A stretch of 64,000 nt of DNA from Actinopolyspora xinjiangensis (GCF_900104475.1 NZ_FNJR01000004.1:310001-374000), one strand, 5' to 3'. Counted from the first letter of the stretch, positions 38,490 through 48,523 are shown. A program made the numbers and translations. The notes: generated by a model from the sequence alone, not told the origin.

Positions 38490-38971
38490 GCCGGCTACCT
38501 CCTGGGGCAGGTGTCGGATCGCCTGCGAACAATACCCCGAAAATTCTCCTCTCCGGGAGCTGTTCTCGCGTGATGGAACTCATGATCCACGCCCTACACG
38601 CGGACGACCTGCTAAATCATCCTCCTCGAACAAGGATCAACCAAAAGAAATAATCGATATTTTCACATGAACGCGAAAACGAGGAAGTTTTTCAATAGTG
38701 CTCGGTCCGGTCACCCTGAGGTGACCACTGGCAGTACCGATGTTCGCGCGCCCCACGTGAACGCACCAGTCGAACGAGCCCCGAGGCACGGAGAACGGCA
38801 CGACCACGAGGACGAGGAACCGCGACGAGCTCCCGCACCGGACTCCCCGGCCGGCGGTAGACGGAGCCGGCCGTTCCGACCTCCTCCGGGCAGGACACTC
38901 GCCGTCCCCTCGCGACTCCCCGAAGGGAGTACTCGGCCGGACGCGCGGCGCGCCAGGGGAGAAACGACCGG
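38490..38971. promoter_or_regulatory. Intergenic region upstream of pyc with an AT-rich patch
   Basis: This 482-base gap lies between the pyc start and the recG stop. About 38610-38705 is unusually AT-rich for this chromosome (for example CCAAAAGAAATAATCG and GTTTTTCAATAG). It most likely holds the pyc promoter and control sites on the minus strand, but I cannot assign a firm -10/-35 pair. Open frames on the plus strand here lack ribosome-binding sites. Confidence 0.45.
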
Positions 38972-41209
38972 TCAGGCCTTCTCCAGGAAGTCGGCGCGCT
39001 GGTCGGCGACGAGTTCGTCGATCATCGCCGCCAGACCGGGATGGGAACGCAGTTCGGGGTCCTGCCCCACGACTGCCTCCGCCTCGTTCCTGGCCTCGGC
39101 GATGATCCGCTCGTCGTGCACCAACGACAGCATCCGCAGCGCGGACCTGCGGCCGGACTGCGCCTCACCGAGCACGTCGCCCTCCCGGCGCTGCAACAGA
39201 TCGAGCCGCGCGAGTTCGAACCCGTCGGTGGTGGAGGCGACGGCGTCCAGCCGAGCACGTGCCGCCGTCTGCGGTACGGACTCGGTGACCAGCAGGCACA
39301 ACCCGGGAGCGCTGCCACGCCCGACACGCCCGCGCAACTGGTGAAGCTGGCTCATCCCGAACCGGTCAGCGTCCATGATCACCATCATGCTCGCGTTCGG
39401 CACGTCCACCCCGACCTCGATCACGGTGGTGGCCACGAGCACGTCCAATTCCCCGGCCGCGAACCGGCGCATCGCCGAGTCCTTCTCGTCCGAGGAGAGC
39501 CTGCCGTGCAACACGCCGACACGGAGGTCCCGCAGCGGTCCCCCGCGCAACCGTTCGGCCAGCTCCAGCACGGCCACCGGAGCGCGCCGCGCGTTGTTCC
39601 CACCCTCGTCGTCCGGTCCGGCCGGCCCGGGGTCGTCCTCGGAATCCCCCTCGGCGAGCTCGTCCTCGTGGCAGCGGGAACCGTTCTCGTCCCCGACCCT
39701 GGGACAGACCACGTAGACCTGGTGCCCCCGCGCGACCTCCTCACCGACCCGCTGCCACACCCGGTCGAGCCAGGCTGGTTTCTCCGCCGAGGGAACGACA
39801 GTGGTGCTGATCGGGGAACGGCCGCGGGGTAGCTCGCGCAGGGCGGAGGTCCGCAGATCACCGAACACGGTCATCGCCACGGTGCGCGGGATCGGAGTGG
39901 CGGTCATCACCAGCAGGTGCGGACAGGTGTCCTCACCCGCACGACCGCGCAACGCGTCCCGCTGCTCGACACCGAAACGGTGCTGCTCGTCGACCACCAC
40001 GAGTCCGAGGCCGGCGAACGAGACCTGGTCCTGCAACAGGGCGTGAGTGCCCACGACGATGCCCGCCGCACCGGAAGCCGCGTCCAGCAGGGCCTGTTTG
40101 CGCTGCGCCGCGGGCAACGAGCCAGTCAGCAGGGCGACCCTGGTGGCGTGCTCCGGAGAGTCGAACTCCCCCGCCCGAGCGAGCTCACCCAGCATCTCCC
40201 GCAACGACCTGGCGTGCTGCGCCGCGAGCACCTCGGTCGGTGCCAGCATCGCCGCCTGCCCGCCGGAATCGATCACCTGCAGCATGGCGCGCAGAGCCAC
40301 CACCGTCTTGCCCGAACCGACCTCCCCCTGTACCAGGCGGTTCATCGGATGCCGAGCGGACAGATCCTCGGCGATCCGCTCCCCGATCTCGGCCTGGCCG
40401 GAAGTCAGCGCGAAGGGCAGCCGCGCATCGAAATCAGCCCCCAGCCCCCGGTCGTGCCGCGGACACGACGGGGCGGGTCGCGCGTCCTGCCGCGACCGCG
40501 ACTGGGCCAACGAGAGCTGCACCCCGAGCGCCTCGTCCCACTTCAACCGGCGTCGGGCCGCCTCCACCTGGTCCGTCCCCTCCGGACGGTGGATCCACCG
40601 CAAGGCCTGGTTCAGCTCGAGCACACCGACGCGTTCGCGCAACGACTCGGGCAGGGGGTCCTCGACACCCTGCCAACCGTCGAGCACCTGCGTCACGCAC
40701 CGGGCCAGCGACCAGGAGGGCACCCCCTGCGCGGCGGGGTACACCGGAATCAACGCCGCCGCGAACTCGCGCGCGGCGTCGTGCGCGTCTGTCTCCCCCT
40801 CCTCGGTGAACAACTGGTACTCGGGATGGGCGAGCTGCAGCTCACCGCGATAAGCCGTCACCTTGCCCGCGAACATCCCCCTCCGGCCGGGCAGGAGTTC
40901 GCGTTCGCGCCATGCCTGGTTGAAGAAGGTGCAGGACATGGAGCGAGCACCGTCGGTGATGCGCGCCTGCAGGATCGTGCCGCGCCGGGAGCGCATCTTG
41001 CGCTTGCCCACCCGCTCCACCCGGGCCAGCACGGTGGCGTGCTCCCCGATCTCGAGCCCACCGATCGCCGTGAGCTCGCCGCGCTCGGCGTAGCGGCGCG
41101 GGTAGTGGCGCAGCAGGTCCCCCACTGTGGACATGCCGAACGAGCTGCCGAGGGCCTTGGCGGTCTTGCCACCCAGCACCCGGTCGAGGTTGGTGTCCCA
41201 CCCGATCAT
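38972..41209 (-). CDS. recG: ATP-dependent DNA helicase RecG
   Basis: RecG remodels stalled forks and branched DNA. The N-terminal wedge domain includes VGDLLRHYPRRYAERGEL. The helicase core has Walker A LVQGEVGSGKTVVAL, the DExH-type box VVDEQHRFGVEQR, MTATPIPRTVAM, ATTVIEVGVDVPNASMMV and QLHQLRGRVGRG. An acidic insert (DSEDDPGPAGPDDEGG) lies between motifs. I chose the ATG at 41209 (MIGWDTNLDRVLG), giving 745 residues. It is downstream of the FakA-like gene, a conserved pairing. Confidence 0.97.
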   Translation of the reverse strand: MIGWDTNLDRVLGGKTAKALGSSFGMSTVGDLLRHYPRRYAERGELTAIGGLEIGEHATVLARVERVGKRKMRSRRGTILQARITDGARSMSCTFFNQAWRERELLPGRRGMFAGKVTAYRGELQLAHPEYQLFTEEGETDAHDAAREFAAALIPVYPAAQGVPSWSLARCVTQVLDGWQGVEDPLPESLRERVGVLELNQALRWIHRPEGTDQVEAARRRLKWDEALGVQLSLAQSRSRQDARPAPSCPRHDRGLGADFDARLPFALTSGQAEIGERIAEDLSARHPMNRLVQGEVGSGKTVVALRAMLQVIDSGGQAAMLAPTEVLAAQHARSLREMLGELARAGEFDSPEHATRVALLTGSLPAAQRKQALLDAASGAAGIVVGTHALLQDQVSFAGLGLVVVDEQHRFGVEQRDALRGRAGEDTCPHLLVMTATPIPRTVAMTVFGDLRTSALRELPRGRSPISTTVVPSAEKPAWLDRVWQRVGEEVARGHQVYVVCPRVGDENGSRCHEDELAEGDSEDDPGPAGPDDEGGNNARRAPVAVLELAERLRGGPLRDLRVGVLHGRLSSDEKDSAMRRFAAGELDVLVATTVIEVGVDVPNASMMVIMDADRFGMSQLHQLRGRVGRGSAPGLCLLVTESVPQTAARARLDAVASTTDGFELARLDLLQRREGDVLGEAQSGRRSALRMLSLVHDERIIAEARNEAEAVVGQDPELRSHPGLAAMIDELVADQRADFLEKA

Positions 41210-41452
41210 CGCTTCACCAGTTGTGTCACGGCGCACGGGCCGTGCGCTCGAGGTCGTGGGCCGATCGAACCGTGCAGGCGGGAGGAGCGCCCGTCGGTTC
41301 GCATCGGTGTGCACCGGTCAAGTTATCCGAGACGACCGACAGGGCTCACCAGCCCCTGTGGCTCGTGGCCACGTTCCGGTGAGCCGCGTGACACGGACAC
41401 GACAGGCCCTCCGGCTCCACACGCCGAGCGGGTACGGATGTCGGACCGCTCG

Positions 41453-43108
41453 TCACTCCACACCCAGCATCAGCTCGGAGGAGGACTCCCCGCACGGGTA
41501 GCAGACCAGCTCCACCTCGGGACGGGTCCCGCGAAGGTGCTCGGCGAGCACGTCCGGCAGCGCGGCAGGCGCGTGTTCCGGTACCAGCGCGGTGACGAGC
41601 TCCCCGCCCGAGGACAGCATCCGGTCCAGCAGCAGGCACGCCGCCCGCTGCCGGTCGTCGCCGATGAGCACCACCTCACCGTCGAGCATTCCCAGCAGGT
41701 CGCCCTTTCGACAGTAACCGACCCAGGTCAGCGCCTCCCCCGTCGCGACGGTCAGCTCCCCCCTGCGGGTGGCCGCGGCGGCCTCGGCCAGCGCGACGGT
41801 GTCGTCGGCGGTACGCCGGTTCGGGTCGTGCACCGCGAGCGCGGCCAGCCCCTGCACCGGAGAGGCCGTGGGGACCACCACCACCTCGATCCCCGCGCGC
41901 AACGCGGCCTGCGCCGCGTCCTCGGCGGTATCCGCCAGCGATTCCTCGTTGGGCAGCAGCAGCACGCACCTGCGCCCGGCGTCGAGGATCGCCTCCAGCA
42001 GTTCCCGCGCCTCCGGCACCGCGCGTTCACCGATCGGCAGCGTCAACGCCCCCTCCTCGCGGAAGAGCCGTTCCAACCGCTCCCCCCTGGTGACGGCGAG
42101 CACGACGTGCCCCTCGGCGATCTCCCGCCCTCCTGGGACAGCGCGCTGCCCCGGAATACCGCCCACCGTGTCCGCGGCCTGATCGGCGAACCGGGTGACC
42201 CTGATGCCGTGCACCCTGCCGAGCTCGATGCCCGACTCGACGGCGGCACCGATGTCGTCGCAGTGCACGTGTACCGCCCAGGTGGCGCGGGCGTCGTGAT
42301 CGCCGACTTCCCCGGTGTCGGCCACCGACACACAGTCACCGAGATTCGCGAGCCTGGCGCGCAGGTCGTCCGCCACAGTGGGGGAGGCGTCGGACAACAG
42401 GTACATGACCTCGTAGTCGTACCGGGAGTCGTGGCGGGGCACCTCCTCGCTGACCGGGTCGGACTCCAGCACAGCGGGCGCCTCCGGCGCGAGCCGCTGT
42501 CCGTCGCGGACCACCGCGTACAGCGAGTCGAGCAGGATGACCAGTCCCCGACCGCCCGCGTCCACCACCCCGGCCGAGGCGAGCACCGGCAGTTGGGTGC
42601 GGGTCCGCCGCAACGCCTCGATGGCGGCCCTGGTCGCCGCGCCGACCACCTCGGGGAGCTCGGGTACCGCGTCCCGGCAGGCATCGACCGCGGCCCGCAG
42701 CACGGTCAGCAGGGTTCCCTCCACCGGTTCCGCCACCGACTGAACGGCCAACTCGTCGGCCCGGCCCAGCGCCTCGCGGAACAGCTCACCCGTCACGGGG
42801 ACTCGTCCGACTGCCTGCTGGGCGATGCCGCGAAGCACCTGCGAGAGCAGCAGGCCCGAGTTGCCGCGTGCGCTGTGCAGCGCGCCGTCGGCCAACGCGG
42901 TCAGCACCCGGTCCGGTCGCTCGTCGAGCGGTGTGCTCGCGGCTGCCTCGGCCGCCGCACGCATCGTCCGCAGCATGTTGGTGCCGGTGTCGTTGTCCGC
43001 GACGGGGTAGACGTTGATGTGGTCGATGGCCGCGCGGTTGGCGGTCAGCGCCAGTACGGACAACTCGGCCCACCGGCGCACGGCGGGCCCGTCCAACGCC
43101 TGCAGCAC
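41453..43108 (-). CDS. FakA-like DAK2/DegV-type fatty acid kinase homologue
   Basis: The N-terminal DhaL (DAK2) domain carries the metal-binding INVYPVADNDTGTNM and LLLSQVLRGIAQ, followed by AGVVDAGGRGLVILLD. The C-terminal half resembles the middle and C-terminal parts of FakA (HCDDIGAAVESGIELG, LLPNEES, GYCRKGDLLGML). FakA proteins phosphorylate fatty acids bound to FakB partners in firmicutes; no fakB (DegV) gene is nearby and the actinobacterial role is less certain. The GTG at 43108 has GGAGGG just upstream; a GTG at 43132 is an alternative. Confidence 0.88.
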   Translation of the reverse strand: MLQALDGPAVRRWAELSVLALTANRAAIDHINVYPVADNDTGTNMLRTMRAAAEAAASTPLDERPDRVLTALADGALHSARGNSGLLLSQVLRGIAQQAVGRVPVTGELFREALGRADELAVQSVAEPVEGTLLTVLRAAVDACRDAVPELPEVVGAATRAAIEALRRTRTQLPVLASAGVVDAGGRGLVILLDSLYAVVRDGQRLAPEAPAVLESDPVSEEVPRHDSRYDYEVMYLLSDASPTVADDLRARLANLGDCVSVADTGEVGDHDARATWAVHVHCDDIGAAVESGIELGRVHGIRVTRFADQAADTVGGIPGQRAVPGGREIAEGHVVLAVTRGERLERLFREEGALTLPIGERAVPEARELLEAILDAGRRCVLLLPNEESLADTAEDAAQAALRAGIEVVVVPTASPVQGLAALAVHDPNRRTADDTVALAEAAAATRRGELTVATGEALTWVGYCRKGDLLGMLDGEVVLIGDDRQRAACLLLDRMLSSGGELVTALVPEHAPAALPDVLAEHLRGTRPEVELVCYPCGESSSELMLGVE

Positions 43109-43517
43109 CTTTCCCTCCAATACGTGCCCCACGCTCGCCGCCGAACGCTTCCCCGGGATTCTCGGTTGTCCGCCCGGTGAGCGGTTGCCGGGGCGCCGAC
43201 TCGGGTGCGCCCGGGACACATCGGTGAGCGGTCCCGCCCCTCGGAAGGCACGGCCCTCCTCCTGGAGCGGGCCCCACGGGAGGCGACGCGCGGGCTCGGA
43301 ACCGAAAGTCCCGGACGGCCCTTCGAGAGTAGTCGCCGGGTCCGATCCTGCTCGGCGAAGGCACGACACGCGAAGCGCGTGGCACACCGTGATCGGTGGG
43401 GTAGACCGCGGCGGCAGGCGGAGACCGGGTACCGGCCCGACGGTCGGGGCCGACGGAGCGGTGGGGCGGGCCGAGCGCTACTCGTCTCCCGCCGTCTCCG
43501 AGGGTGCGGAGCCGTGT

Positions 43518-43526
43518 TGCTAGACT
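43518..43526 (+). promoter_or_regulatory. Extended -10 promoter for rpmB
   Basis: TGC followed by TAGACT matches an extended -10 element (TGn-TAnnnT). No good -35 hexamer lies 17 bases upstream, which is consistent with the extended type. Transcription would start near 43533. Confidence 0.45.
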
Positions 43527-43581
43527 CCGGCGGTGGAGGAACTCGACGGGACCGGGTGGCGACCAGCCGGTTCGGTCAGGT

Positions 43582-43594
43582 CCTGCAGCGGCGG
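43582..43594 (+). repeat. 13-base direct repeat, copy 1
   Basis: CCTGCAGCGGCGG occurs here and again exactly at 43749-43761, 167 bases away, both within the presumed rpmB leader. Confidence 0.7.
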
Positions 43595-43748
43595 CGAGTT
43601 GCGTCGTGACAGCCCGCGGGAAACCCAGGTAAGGCCAGCCACGCTGGTATCGGGTGTAGCCAAGGGAAGACCTCGCCCCAAACCGGAGCGGGGCCAACAC
43701 CGTGCCGCGAGGCGACGGATCAGGAAACGTGCGCATTTCCACGCGTTC

Positions 43749-43761
43749 CCTGCAGCGGCGG
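43749..43761 (+). repeat. 13-base direct repeat, copy 2
   Basis: Second exact copy of CCTGCAGCGGCGG; see 43582-43594. The repeats flank the most structured part of the leader. Confidence 0.7.
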
Positions 43762-43905
43762 TGTACGGGCGCGCAGTCACCCCTGGGTGAACGGCCTTCA
43801 CCGACGCGGGGTAGCCGCGTGGCCTCGCAGCGCTGCCACCGCACGAGCACGATCCGCGCCGGGTGGTGCGGAATGGAGATTCGAGCGAAGTTAGGGGTGT
43901 CTGAC

Positions 43906-44097
43906 GTGGCTGCCGTCTGCGACGTCTGCAACAAGGGACCGGGTTTCGGCATGGCGGTCTCGCACTCACACCGGCGCACCAAGCGCAGGTGGAACCCGAA
44001 CATTCAGACCGTGCGCGCCAAGGTCAGCCCGACACAGCGCAAGCGGCTGAACGTGTGCACCTCCTGCCTGAAGGCGGGCAAGGTCGTACGCGGCTGA
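43906..44097 (+). CDS. rpmB: 50S ribosomal protein L28
   Basis: This 63-residue L28 reads [28 protein letters not shown] and ends [19 protein letters not shown]. The CxxC pairs CDVC and CTSC mark the zinc-containing form. The GTG at 43906 gives the usual length. A strong terminator follows immediately, so it is monocistronic. Its leader is unusually long. Confidence 0.97.
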   Translation: MAAVCDVCNKGPGFGMAVSHSHRRTKRRWNPNIQTVRAKVSPTQRKRLNVCTSCLKAGKVVRG

Positions 44098-44113
44098 TCA
44101 AGCCTTTCGGACG

Positions 44114-44147
44114 AACGCTCGGCCGGGACCACCGGCCGAGCGTTTTT
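44114..44147 (+). terminator. Rho-independent terminator after rpmB
   Basis: A 13-bp perfect stem, AACGCTCGGCCGG with CCGGCCGAGCGTT, has a five-base loop and runs into TTTTT. It begins 17 bases after the rpmB stop. This is the best canonical terminator in the window. Confidence 0.95.
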
Positions 44148-44234
44148 CGTTCTCCCCGGGAGAGCGGGGCAACCCCGCCACGCCGAGCCCCTACCTGCCG
44201 TAGCCGCCCGAGACCACGAGGGCGGGCGGTCACG

Positions 44235-44912
44235 CTACGGAAGTTTCCAGTCGATCGGGTCGGCACCGAGTTCCCGCAACATCTGGTTCGCGCGGCTGAA
44301 CGGACGGGACCCGAAGAACCCCCGGTCCGCCGACATGGGGCTCGGGTGGGGCGACTCGACACACCCGACGCCGGGCATCAACGGCCGCAGGCTCCGTGCG
44401 TCACGCCCCCACAGGATCGCCACCAGCGGTTCGGGACGTTGCGCCAGCGCCCTGATCGCCTGATCGGTGACTTCCTCCCACCCCTTGCCGCGATGCGAGG
44501 CCGACTTGCCCGGCTGCACGGTCAACGCCCGGTTGAGCAACAGAACCCCGCGTTCCGTCCACGGTGTGAGATCACCGTTGGAGGGGTGCGGATAGCCGAG
44601 ATCGTCACAGTATTCGCGAAAGATGTTGGCCAGACTGCGTGGAACGGGATCGACGTCGGGGGCGACGGAGAAACTCAGCCCGACGGGATGCCCCGGCGTC
44701 GGGTAGGGGTCCTGCCCCACGATGAGTACCCGCACGTCCCGGAAGGGCTGCTGGAAGGCGCGCAGCACGTTCTCCCCGGCCGGCAGATACTCACGCCCGG
44801 CGGCGACCTCCGAACGGAGGAAATCACCCATGGTGGCTATCCGATCGGCCACCGGCTCGAGTGCTTCGGCCCAGCCTGGTTCCACAATCTCGTTCAACGG
44901 GCTCCTGGTCAC
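44235..44912 (-). CDS. ung: Uracil-DNA glycosylase
   Basis: UDG excises uracil from DNA. The water-activating motif is [20 protein letters not shown], followed by [19 protein letters not shown] and the DNA-intercalation loop [24 protein letters not shown], with Met where Leu is usual. I chose the GTG at 44912 ([13 protein letters not shown]), matching mycobacterial length; an upstream ATG at 44942 is possible. It follows thiL on the same strand. Confidence 0.97.
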   Translation of the reverse strand: MTRSPLNEIVEPGWAEALEPVADRIATMGDFLRSEVAAGREYLPAGENVLRAFQQPFRDVRVLIVGQDPYPTPGHPVGLSFSVAPDVDPVPRSLANIFREYCDDLGYPHPSNGDLTPWTERGVLLLNRALTVQPGKSASHRGKGWEEVTDQAIRALAQRPEPLVAILWGRDARSLRPLMPGVGCVESPHPSPMSADRGFFGSRPFSRANQMLRELGADPIDWKLP

Positions 44913-45012
44913 GGGCCATGACCCTAGCGACCTCTTGATCATCGACACCGCCCCCCTGGGTTCCACTCCCCGCTTCGGCATCGGGTATGGGCACGGAACC
45001 CACGGCCTCGGT

Positions 45013-46005
45013 TCACTGCCGCCAGTGCCGCCAGCCGGCTTCCCCGGAGTACTCGGCACCGTCGACCGTTACCCCCTCGCCGGCCAGGACACGACCGACG
45101 GGGCTCCACCCGTCCGGCAGTCCCGCCGCCTCGGGGAAGGTGGCCACCAGCGCCTGGTCCTCCCCGCCGTTGAGCACCCAGTGCCTGGCATCGGCCCCCA
45201 GGGCGGAAGCCACTTCGAGCAGGCGCTGGGGCACCTCGAGCTGATCGGTCCGGATGTCCAGCGAAACTCCGGAGGCGGTCGCTACGTGCTCCAGATCGGC
45301 GAGCAGTCCGTCCGAGATGTCGATCATGGAGGTCGCTCCCGCCTCGGCCGCGCTCGGTCCGGCCCCGTAGGGCGGTTCGGGCACTCGGTGCGCGCCGACC
45401 ACCGACAACGGCGAGCGGAAGCCACGAGCGAGCACCTCCAGCCCGGCGGCCGACCACCCCAACCCCCCTGCCAGCGCCACGACGTCGCCCGGCCGTGCGC
45501 CGCCCCGGGTCACCGGGGGCCTGCCCTGCAGGTCACCCAACGCGGTTACCGAGATGGTGAGTTCCGTCGCGGTGACCATGTCACCGCCCACCAGGCCTGT
45601 ACCGGCCCGCCGGGCCTCCTCCCACATGCCCGCGGCCAGCTCGTCGACGAACTCCGCGGAGAACTCCCCGGAACACCCCAGCCCCACCAGCAGGCCGGTG
45701 GGAACGGCTCCCATGGCCGCGATGTCGGAGAGGTTCACGGCCACGGCCTTGCGTCCCACGTGCCGCGGTCCCGACCAGTCCAAGCGGAAATGCACGTTCT
45801 GGACCAGCACGTCGGTGGTGGCCACCACCCTGCTGTCGGAGGCCGAGACCACGGCGGCGTCGTCACCGGGCCCCAGCAGCGTGCTCTCCGGCTGCCTCCG
45901 GTCGTCGGTCACTCGGCGGATGAGACCGAACTCACCCACTTGGGAGACGGTCCGCGTGTCCGGTCTCTCCTCGGGAGTCAACTGGACCTTCCTTTCGTCG
46001 CGCAT
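45013..46005 (-). CDS. thiL: Thiamine-monophosphate kinase
   Basis: ThiL makes thiamine diphosphate from the monophosphate with ATP. Family motifs are [72 protein letters not shown] and [14 protein letters not shown]. Start choice is open: the ATG at 46005 gives 330 residues, while a TTG at 45981 has a better Shine-Dalgarno (GGAAGG five bases upstream) and a more typical length. It is divergent from the Lrp-domain gene. Confidence 0.95.
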   Translation of the reverse strand: MRDERKVQLTPEERPDTRTVSQVGEFGLIRRVTDDRRQPESTLLGPGDDAAVVSASDSRVVATTDVLVQNVHFRLDWSGPRHVGRKAVAVNLSDIAAMGAVPTGLLVGLGCSGEFSAEFVDELAAGMWEEARRAGTGLVGGDMVTATELTISVTALGDLQGRPPVTRGGARPGDVVALAGGLGWSAAGLEVLARGFRSPLSVVGAHRVPEPPYGAGPSAAEAGATSMIDISDGLLADLEHVATASGVSLDIRTDQLEVPQRLLEVASALGADARHWVLNGGEDQALVATFPEAAGLPDGWSPVGRVLAGEGVTVDGAEYSGEAGWRHWRQ

Positions 46006-46262
46006 CCTCTCGATACGATGCGGTAACTTGCTCCGTCGGGGCCGACTCCGGCCACGTGTGCCCGCCCGTCGCGTCCCGGGCGCTCCGGCCACTGGTCGGA
46101 CGTACCACCGGTGGACGGGGCACTCGGCCGGGGCACCGTTCCGGGGACCGGGACACCACGAAGCGTCGATCCGGCCGCCACTTCCCCGATCACCCGACCA
46201 AGCTGTAGAACAGGTTCCAGTTTCCTCCCCGAACGCTTCCGACGAGACGAAGGGGCACACCC

Positions 46263-46496
46263 GTGGTCCAGGCATACATCCTCATCCAGACCGAGGTCGG
46301 CAAAGCCGCAGCGGTGGCGTCCGAGATATCCGGCAACACCGGGATCATCAGCGCGGAGGACGTTACGGGGCCGTACGACGTCATCGTGCGCGCCGAGGCC
46401 GAGAACGTCGACAAACTCGGCAAGATGGTCGTGGCCAACATCCAGAACGTGGAGGGCATAACCCGCACGCTGACCTGCCCGGTCGTGCATCTTTGA
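46263..46496 (+). CDS. Stand-alone Lrp/AsnC ligand-binding (RAM) domain protein
   Basis: The 77-residue protein (VQAYILIQTEVGKAAAVASEI, GPYDVIVRAEAENVDKLGKMVV) is the C-terminal RAM domain of Lrp/AsnC regulators without a DNA-binding domain. Such SraA-like proteins form oligomeric rings that bind amino acids. It starts with GTG. It sits upstream of the DUF3515 gene and is conserved next to thiL in actinobacteria. Confidence 0.92.
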   Translation: MVQAYILIQTEVGKAAAVASEISGNTGIISAEDVTGPYDVIVRAEAENVDKLGKMVVANIQNVEGITRTLTCPVVHL

Positions 46497-46625
46497 CCGG
46501 GTTCTTCGCTCGGGGGCCACTACGGCCCGGGCTGCGGGCCCTCCCAGCGCCCCGCCACGTCCCGCGTGCCACGCGCGGCGCGGGCGACGACACCGGTGCG
46601 CGCCCCGGGGAACGCTCGTGCTGTA

Positions 46626-47219
46626 GTGGATGACGTGCGGGAACAATCCGGAGCCGGGCTACCCCGGCTGGTACTGATCGTCGCGTTGTCCCTCGCGGTG
46701 CTGCTGGCGGCGGGGGTCGCCACACTGGGCGTCCTGAGCGGCAGGACCGGTTCGAACGCTCGTCCGGAGCAGGGGGGAGCGACGACGGCGCGAGGCGATC
46801 GCAGTGGGCCGTTGGCGCTGCCTCCGGTCAAGGCCCCGGAGGCGAACTCGGACGAGTGCGGGACGGTGTTGGCGAAACTGCCGGACGAACTGCGCGTCGA
46901 CGGTTCCGCCGTGCCACGCCGCGAACTGGCCGCGCCGAAACCTGCGGGCACCGTGGCCTGGGGCGACGCGGAGCACGACCCGATCAGCCTACGATGCGGA
47001 CTGACGGCGCCCGCCGAGCTGAAGCCCACGTCGAAGCTGATGGTGGTCTCCGGGGTGAGCTGGCTGCCGATCAGCAGCGGCGAAACCACCACCTGGCTGG
47101 CGGTCGACCGGCCGGTTTACGTGGCGATCACCGGTCCGAACGACACCGGTATCGGTCCGGTGCAGGACGTCTCCCTGATCCTGCGGAAGGAGCTTCCCCG
47201 CCGGGAGGTGTCCGGATGA
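46626..47219 (+). CDS. DUF3515 family membrane-anchored protein
   Basis: The 197-residue product has one N-terminal membrane helix (LVLIVALSLAVLLAAGVATLG), a short Gly/Thr linker, and an extracytoplasmic domain with two cysteines (DECGTVLAKLPDEL, ISLRCGLTAP) that may pair. WGDAEHDPISLRCG and WLAVDRPVYVAIT are DUF3515 segments. The function is unknown. The start is uncertain: GTGs lie at 46566, 46626 and 46635. It is convergent with ddl. Confidence 0.8.
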   Translation: MDDVREQSGAGLPRLVLIVALSLAVLLAAGVATLGVLSGRTGSNARPEQGGATTARGDRSGPLALPPVKAPEANSDECGTVLAKLPDELRVDGSAVPRRELAAPKPAGTVAWGDAEHDPISLRCGLTAPAELKPTSKLMVVSGVSWLPISSGETTTWLAVDRPVYVAITGPNDTGIGPVQDVSLILRKELPRREVSG

Positions 47220-47384
47220 GCGCGCCCTCCCCGACGCGCGGCTCGGTTCGGCCCGGTGCTGCCCAACCGGCCGAACGAGTCGCCGGTGATCCAGTGGTCC
47301 CGCGCACCGGCCTCCGGGCCACCCGAACCGGTGCGGTTCGCCGTCACGAATCGGTCTCGCGGAGCGGTGTCCGCGACGCGGCGC

Positions 47385-48476
47385 TCACCGAAGCCCGGTG
47401 CCGCGGGCGATGGCGGTGTCCAGCAGGATGCTCAGCAGACTCGAGTACTCGATACCGGCGTGCGCCCACATTCTGGGGTACAGCGAGATCGGGGTGAACC
47501 CCGGCATGGTGTTGACCTCGTTGACCACCACCTGCCCGTCCTCGGTGAGGAAGAAGTCGACCCGGGCCAGCCCCTGGCAGTCCAGGGCGCGGAAGGCGGT
47601 GACGGCGGCCTCGCGCAACCGTTCCGCGTCCTCGTCGGAAAGCTTGGCGGGCACGTCGAACTCGGTGATGTCGTCGAGGTACTTCGACTCGTAGTCGTAC
47701 CAACCCGCGCCGCCCTCGACCCGCAGCTCCGCGGGAGCGGAGGCGGTGACCTTCCCGTCGGGGAACTCCAGCACACCGCACTCGATCTCACGCCCGGACA
47801 GCGCGGACTCGACGATCACCTTGGGATCGGTGCGCCGTGCCTCGGCGATCGCGTCGTCGAGTTCGGCGAAATCGGTGACCCTGGTGATGCCCACCGAGGA
47901 ACCGGCACGAGCCGGCTTGACGAACACGGGCAGCCCCAGCCGTTCCCTGCGGTGCTCGTCCAGTGTGGGCTCGTCCCCGCGAAGCACTTCGTAGGTTCCG
48001 ACCGCGAGCCCCTCGGCCGCGAGGAGCTTCTTGGCGAACTCCTTGTCCATGGCGGCCGAGCTGGCCAGCACTCCGGGGCCCGCGTACGGGATGCCCGCCA
48101 TCTCGAGCAGTCCCTGGATGGTGCCGTCCTCGCCGAAGGCACCGTGCAGCATCGGCAGCACGACATCCACTCCGGACAGCACCTCACCCACACTGCCCGA
48201 CTCCAGCGAGACCAGTTCACGGCTGCCGGGATCGGCCGGCAGGGTCAGCGTCCTGCCATCGGTGATCTCCGGCTCGACCCGGTCGTTGATGCGCAGCTGC
48301 TCCTCGTCGTCCGGCCCCAGGACCCAGGTTCCACCACGCGTGATCCCGACGGGCACGACCTCGAAACGCTCCCGGTCCAGATGAGCGAGCACACTACCGG
48401 CGGAGAGACAGGAGATACCGTGTTCGGTGCTGCGCCCGCCGAAGACGACGGCCACCCGGACCTTGCGTTCTGCCAT
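47385..48476 (-). CDS. ddl: D-alanine--D-alanine ligase
   Basis: Ddl makes the D-Ala-D-Ala dipeptide of peptidoglycan. The N-terminal motif is [78 protein letters not shown] and [23 protein letters not shown] supply substrate- and ATP-grasp-binding elements. I chose the ATG at 48476; a GTG three codons upstream lies nearer a GGAGG. The 47-base gap to mocR suggests possible co-transcription. Confidence 0.97.
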   Translation of the reverse strand: MAERKVRVAVVFGGRSTEHGISCLSAGSVLAHLDRERFEVVPVGITRGGTWVLGPDDEEQLRINDRVEPEITDGRTLTLPADPGSRELVSLESGSVGEVLSGVDVVLPMLHGAFGEDGTIQGLLEMAGIPYAGPGVLASSAAMDKEFAKKLLAAEGLAVGTYEVLRGDEPTLDEHRRERLGLPVFVKPARAGSSVGITRVTDFAELDDAIAEARRTDPKVIVESALSGREIECGVLEFPDGKVTASAPAELRVEGGAGWYDYESKYLDDITEFDVPAKLSDEDAERLREAAVTAFRALDCQGLARVDFFLTEDGQVVVNEVNTMPGFTPISLYPRMWAHAGIEYSSLLSILLDTAIARGTGLR

Positions 48477-48523
48477 ACGGAGCACCATACCTCCCCCGGA
48501 ACGCGCGGACCGCCGGCGGCTGA

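Larger units (their letters stand above)
43109..43905 (+). promoter_or_regulatory. Divergent region with a long rpmB leader
   Basis: This 797-base region has no convincing gene between divergently transcribed fakA-like and rpmB. An extended -10 element (TGC-TAGACT, 43518-43526) would give rpmB a leader of about 370 nt. Within it are hairpins such as CCAGC-CAC-GCTGG and GCCCC...GGGGC, and a 13-base direct repeat. The segment GGGAAACCCAGGTAAGG suggests a structured RNA, but I cannot assign a known riboswitch class. Confidence 0.45.

Noticed and set aside
38667-39344. Plus-strand frame starting in the AT-rich patch (MNAKTRKFFN)
   Set aside because: It has no ribosome-binding site and runs antisense into recG.
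39917-43180. 1087-codon plus-strand frame
   Set aside because: Antisense to recG and the FakA-like gene, both of which have complete family motifs on the minus strand.
43560-43720. Resemblance of the rpmB leader to the c-di-AMP (ydaO) riboswitch
   Set aside because: A GGGAAACCCAGG-like segment is present, but the conserved ACCCGACAGCTAACCTCG-type 3' part is not, so no class is assigned.
43109-46262. A TPP riboswitch for thiL
   Set aside because: No CTGAGA or ACCTGATC-type elements lie upstream of thiL; also thiL is a salvage/kinase gene in an unrelated block.
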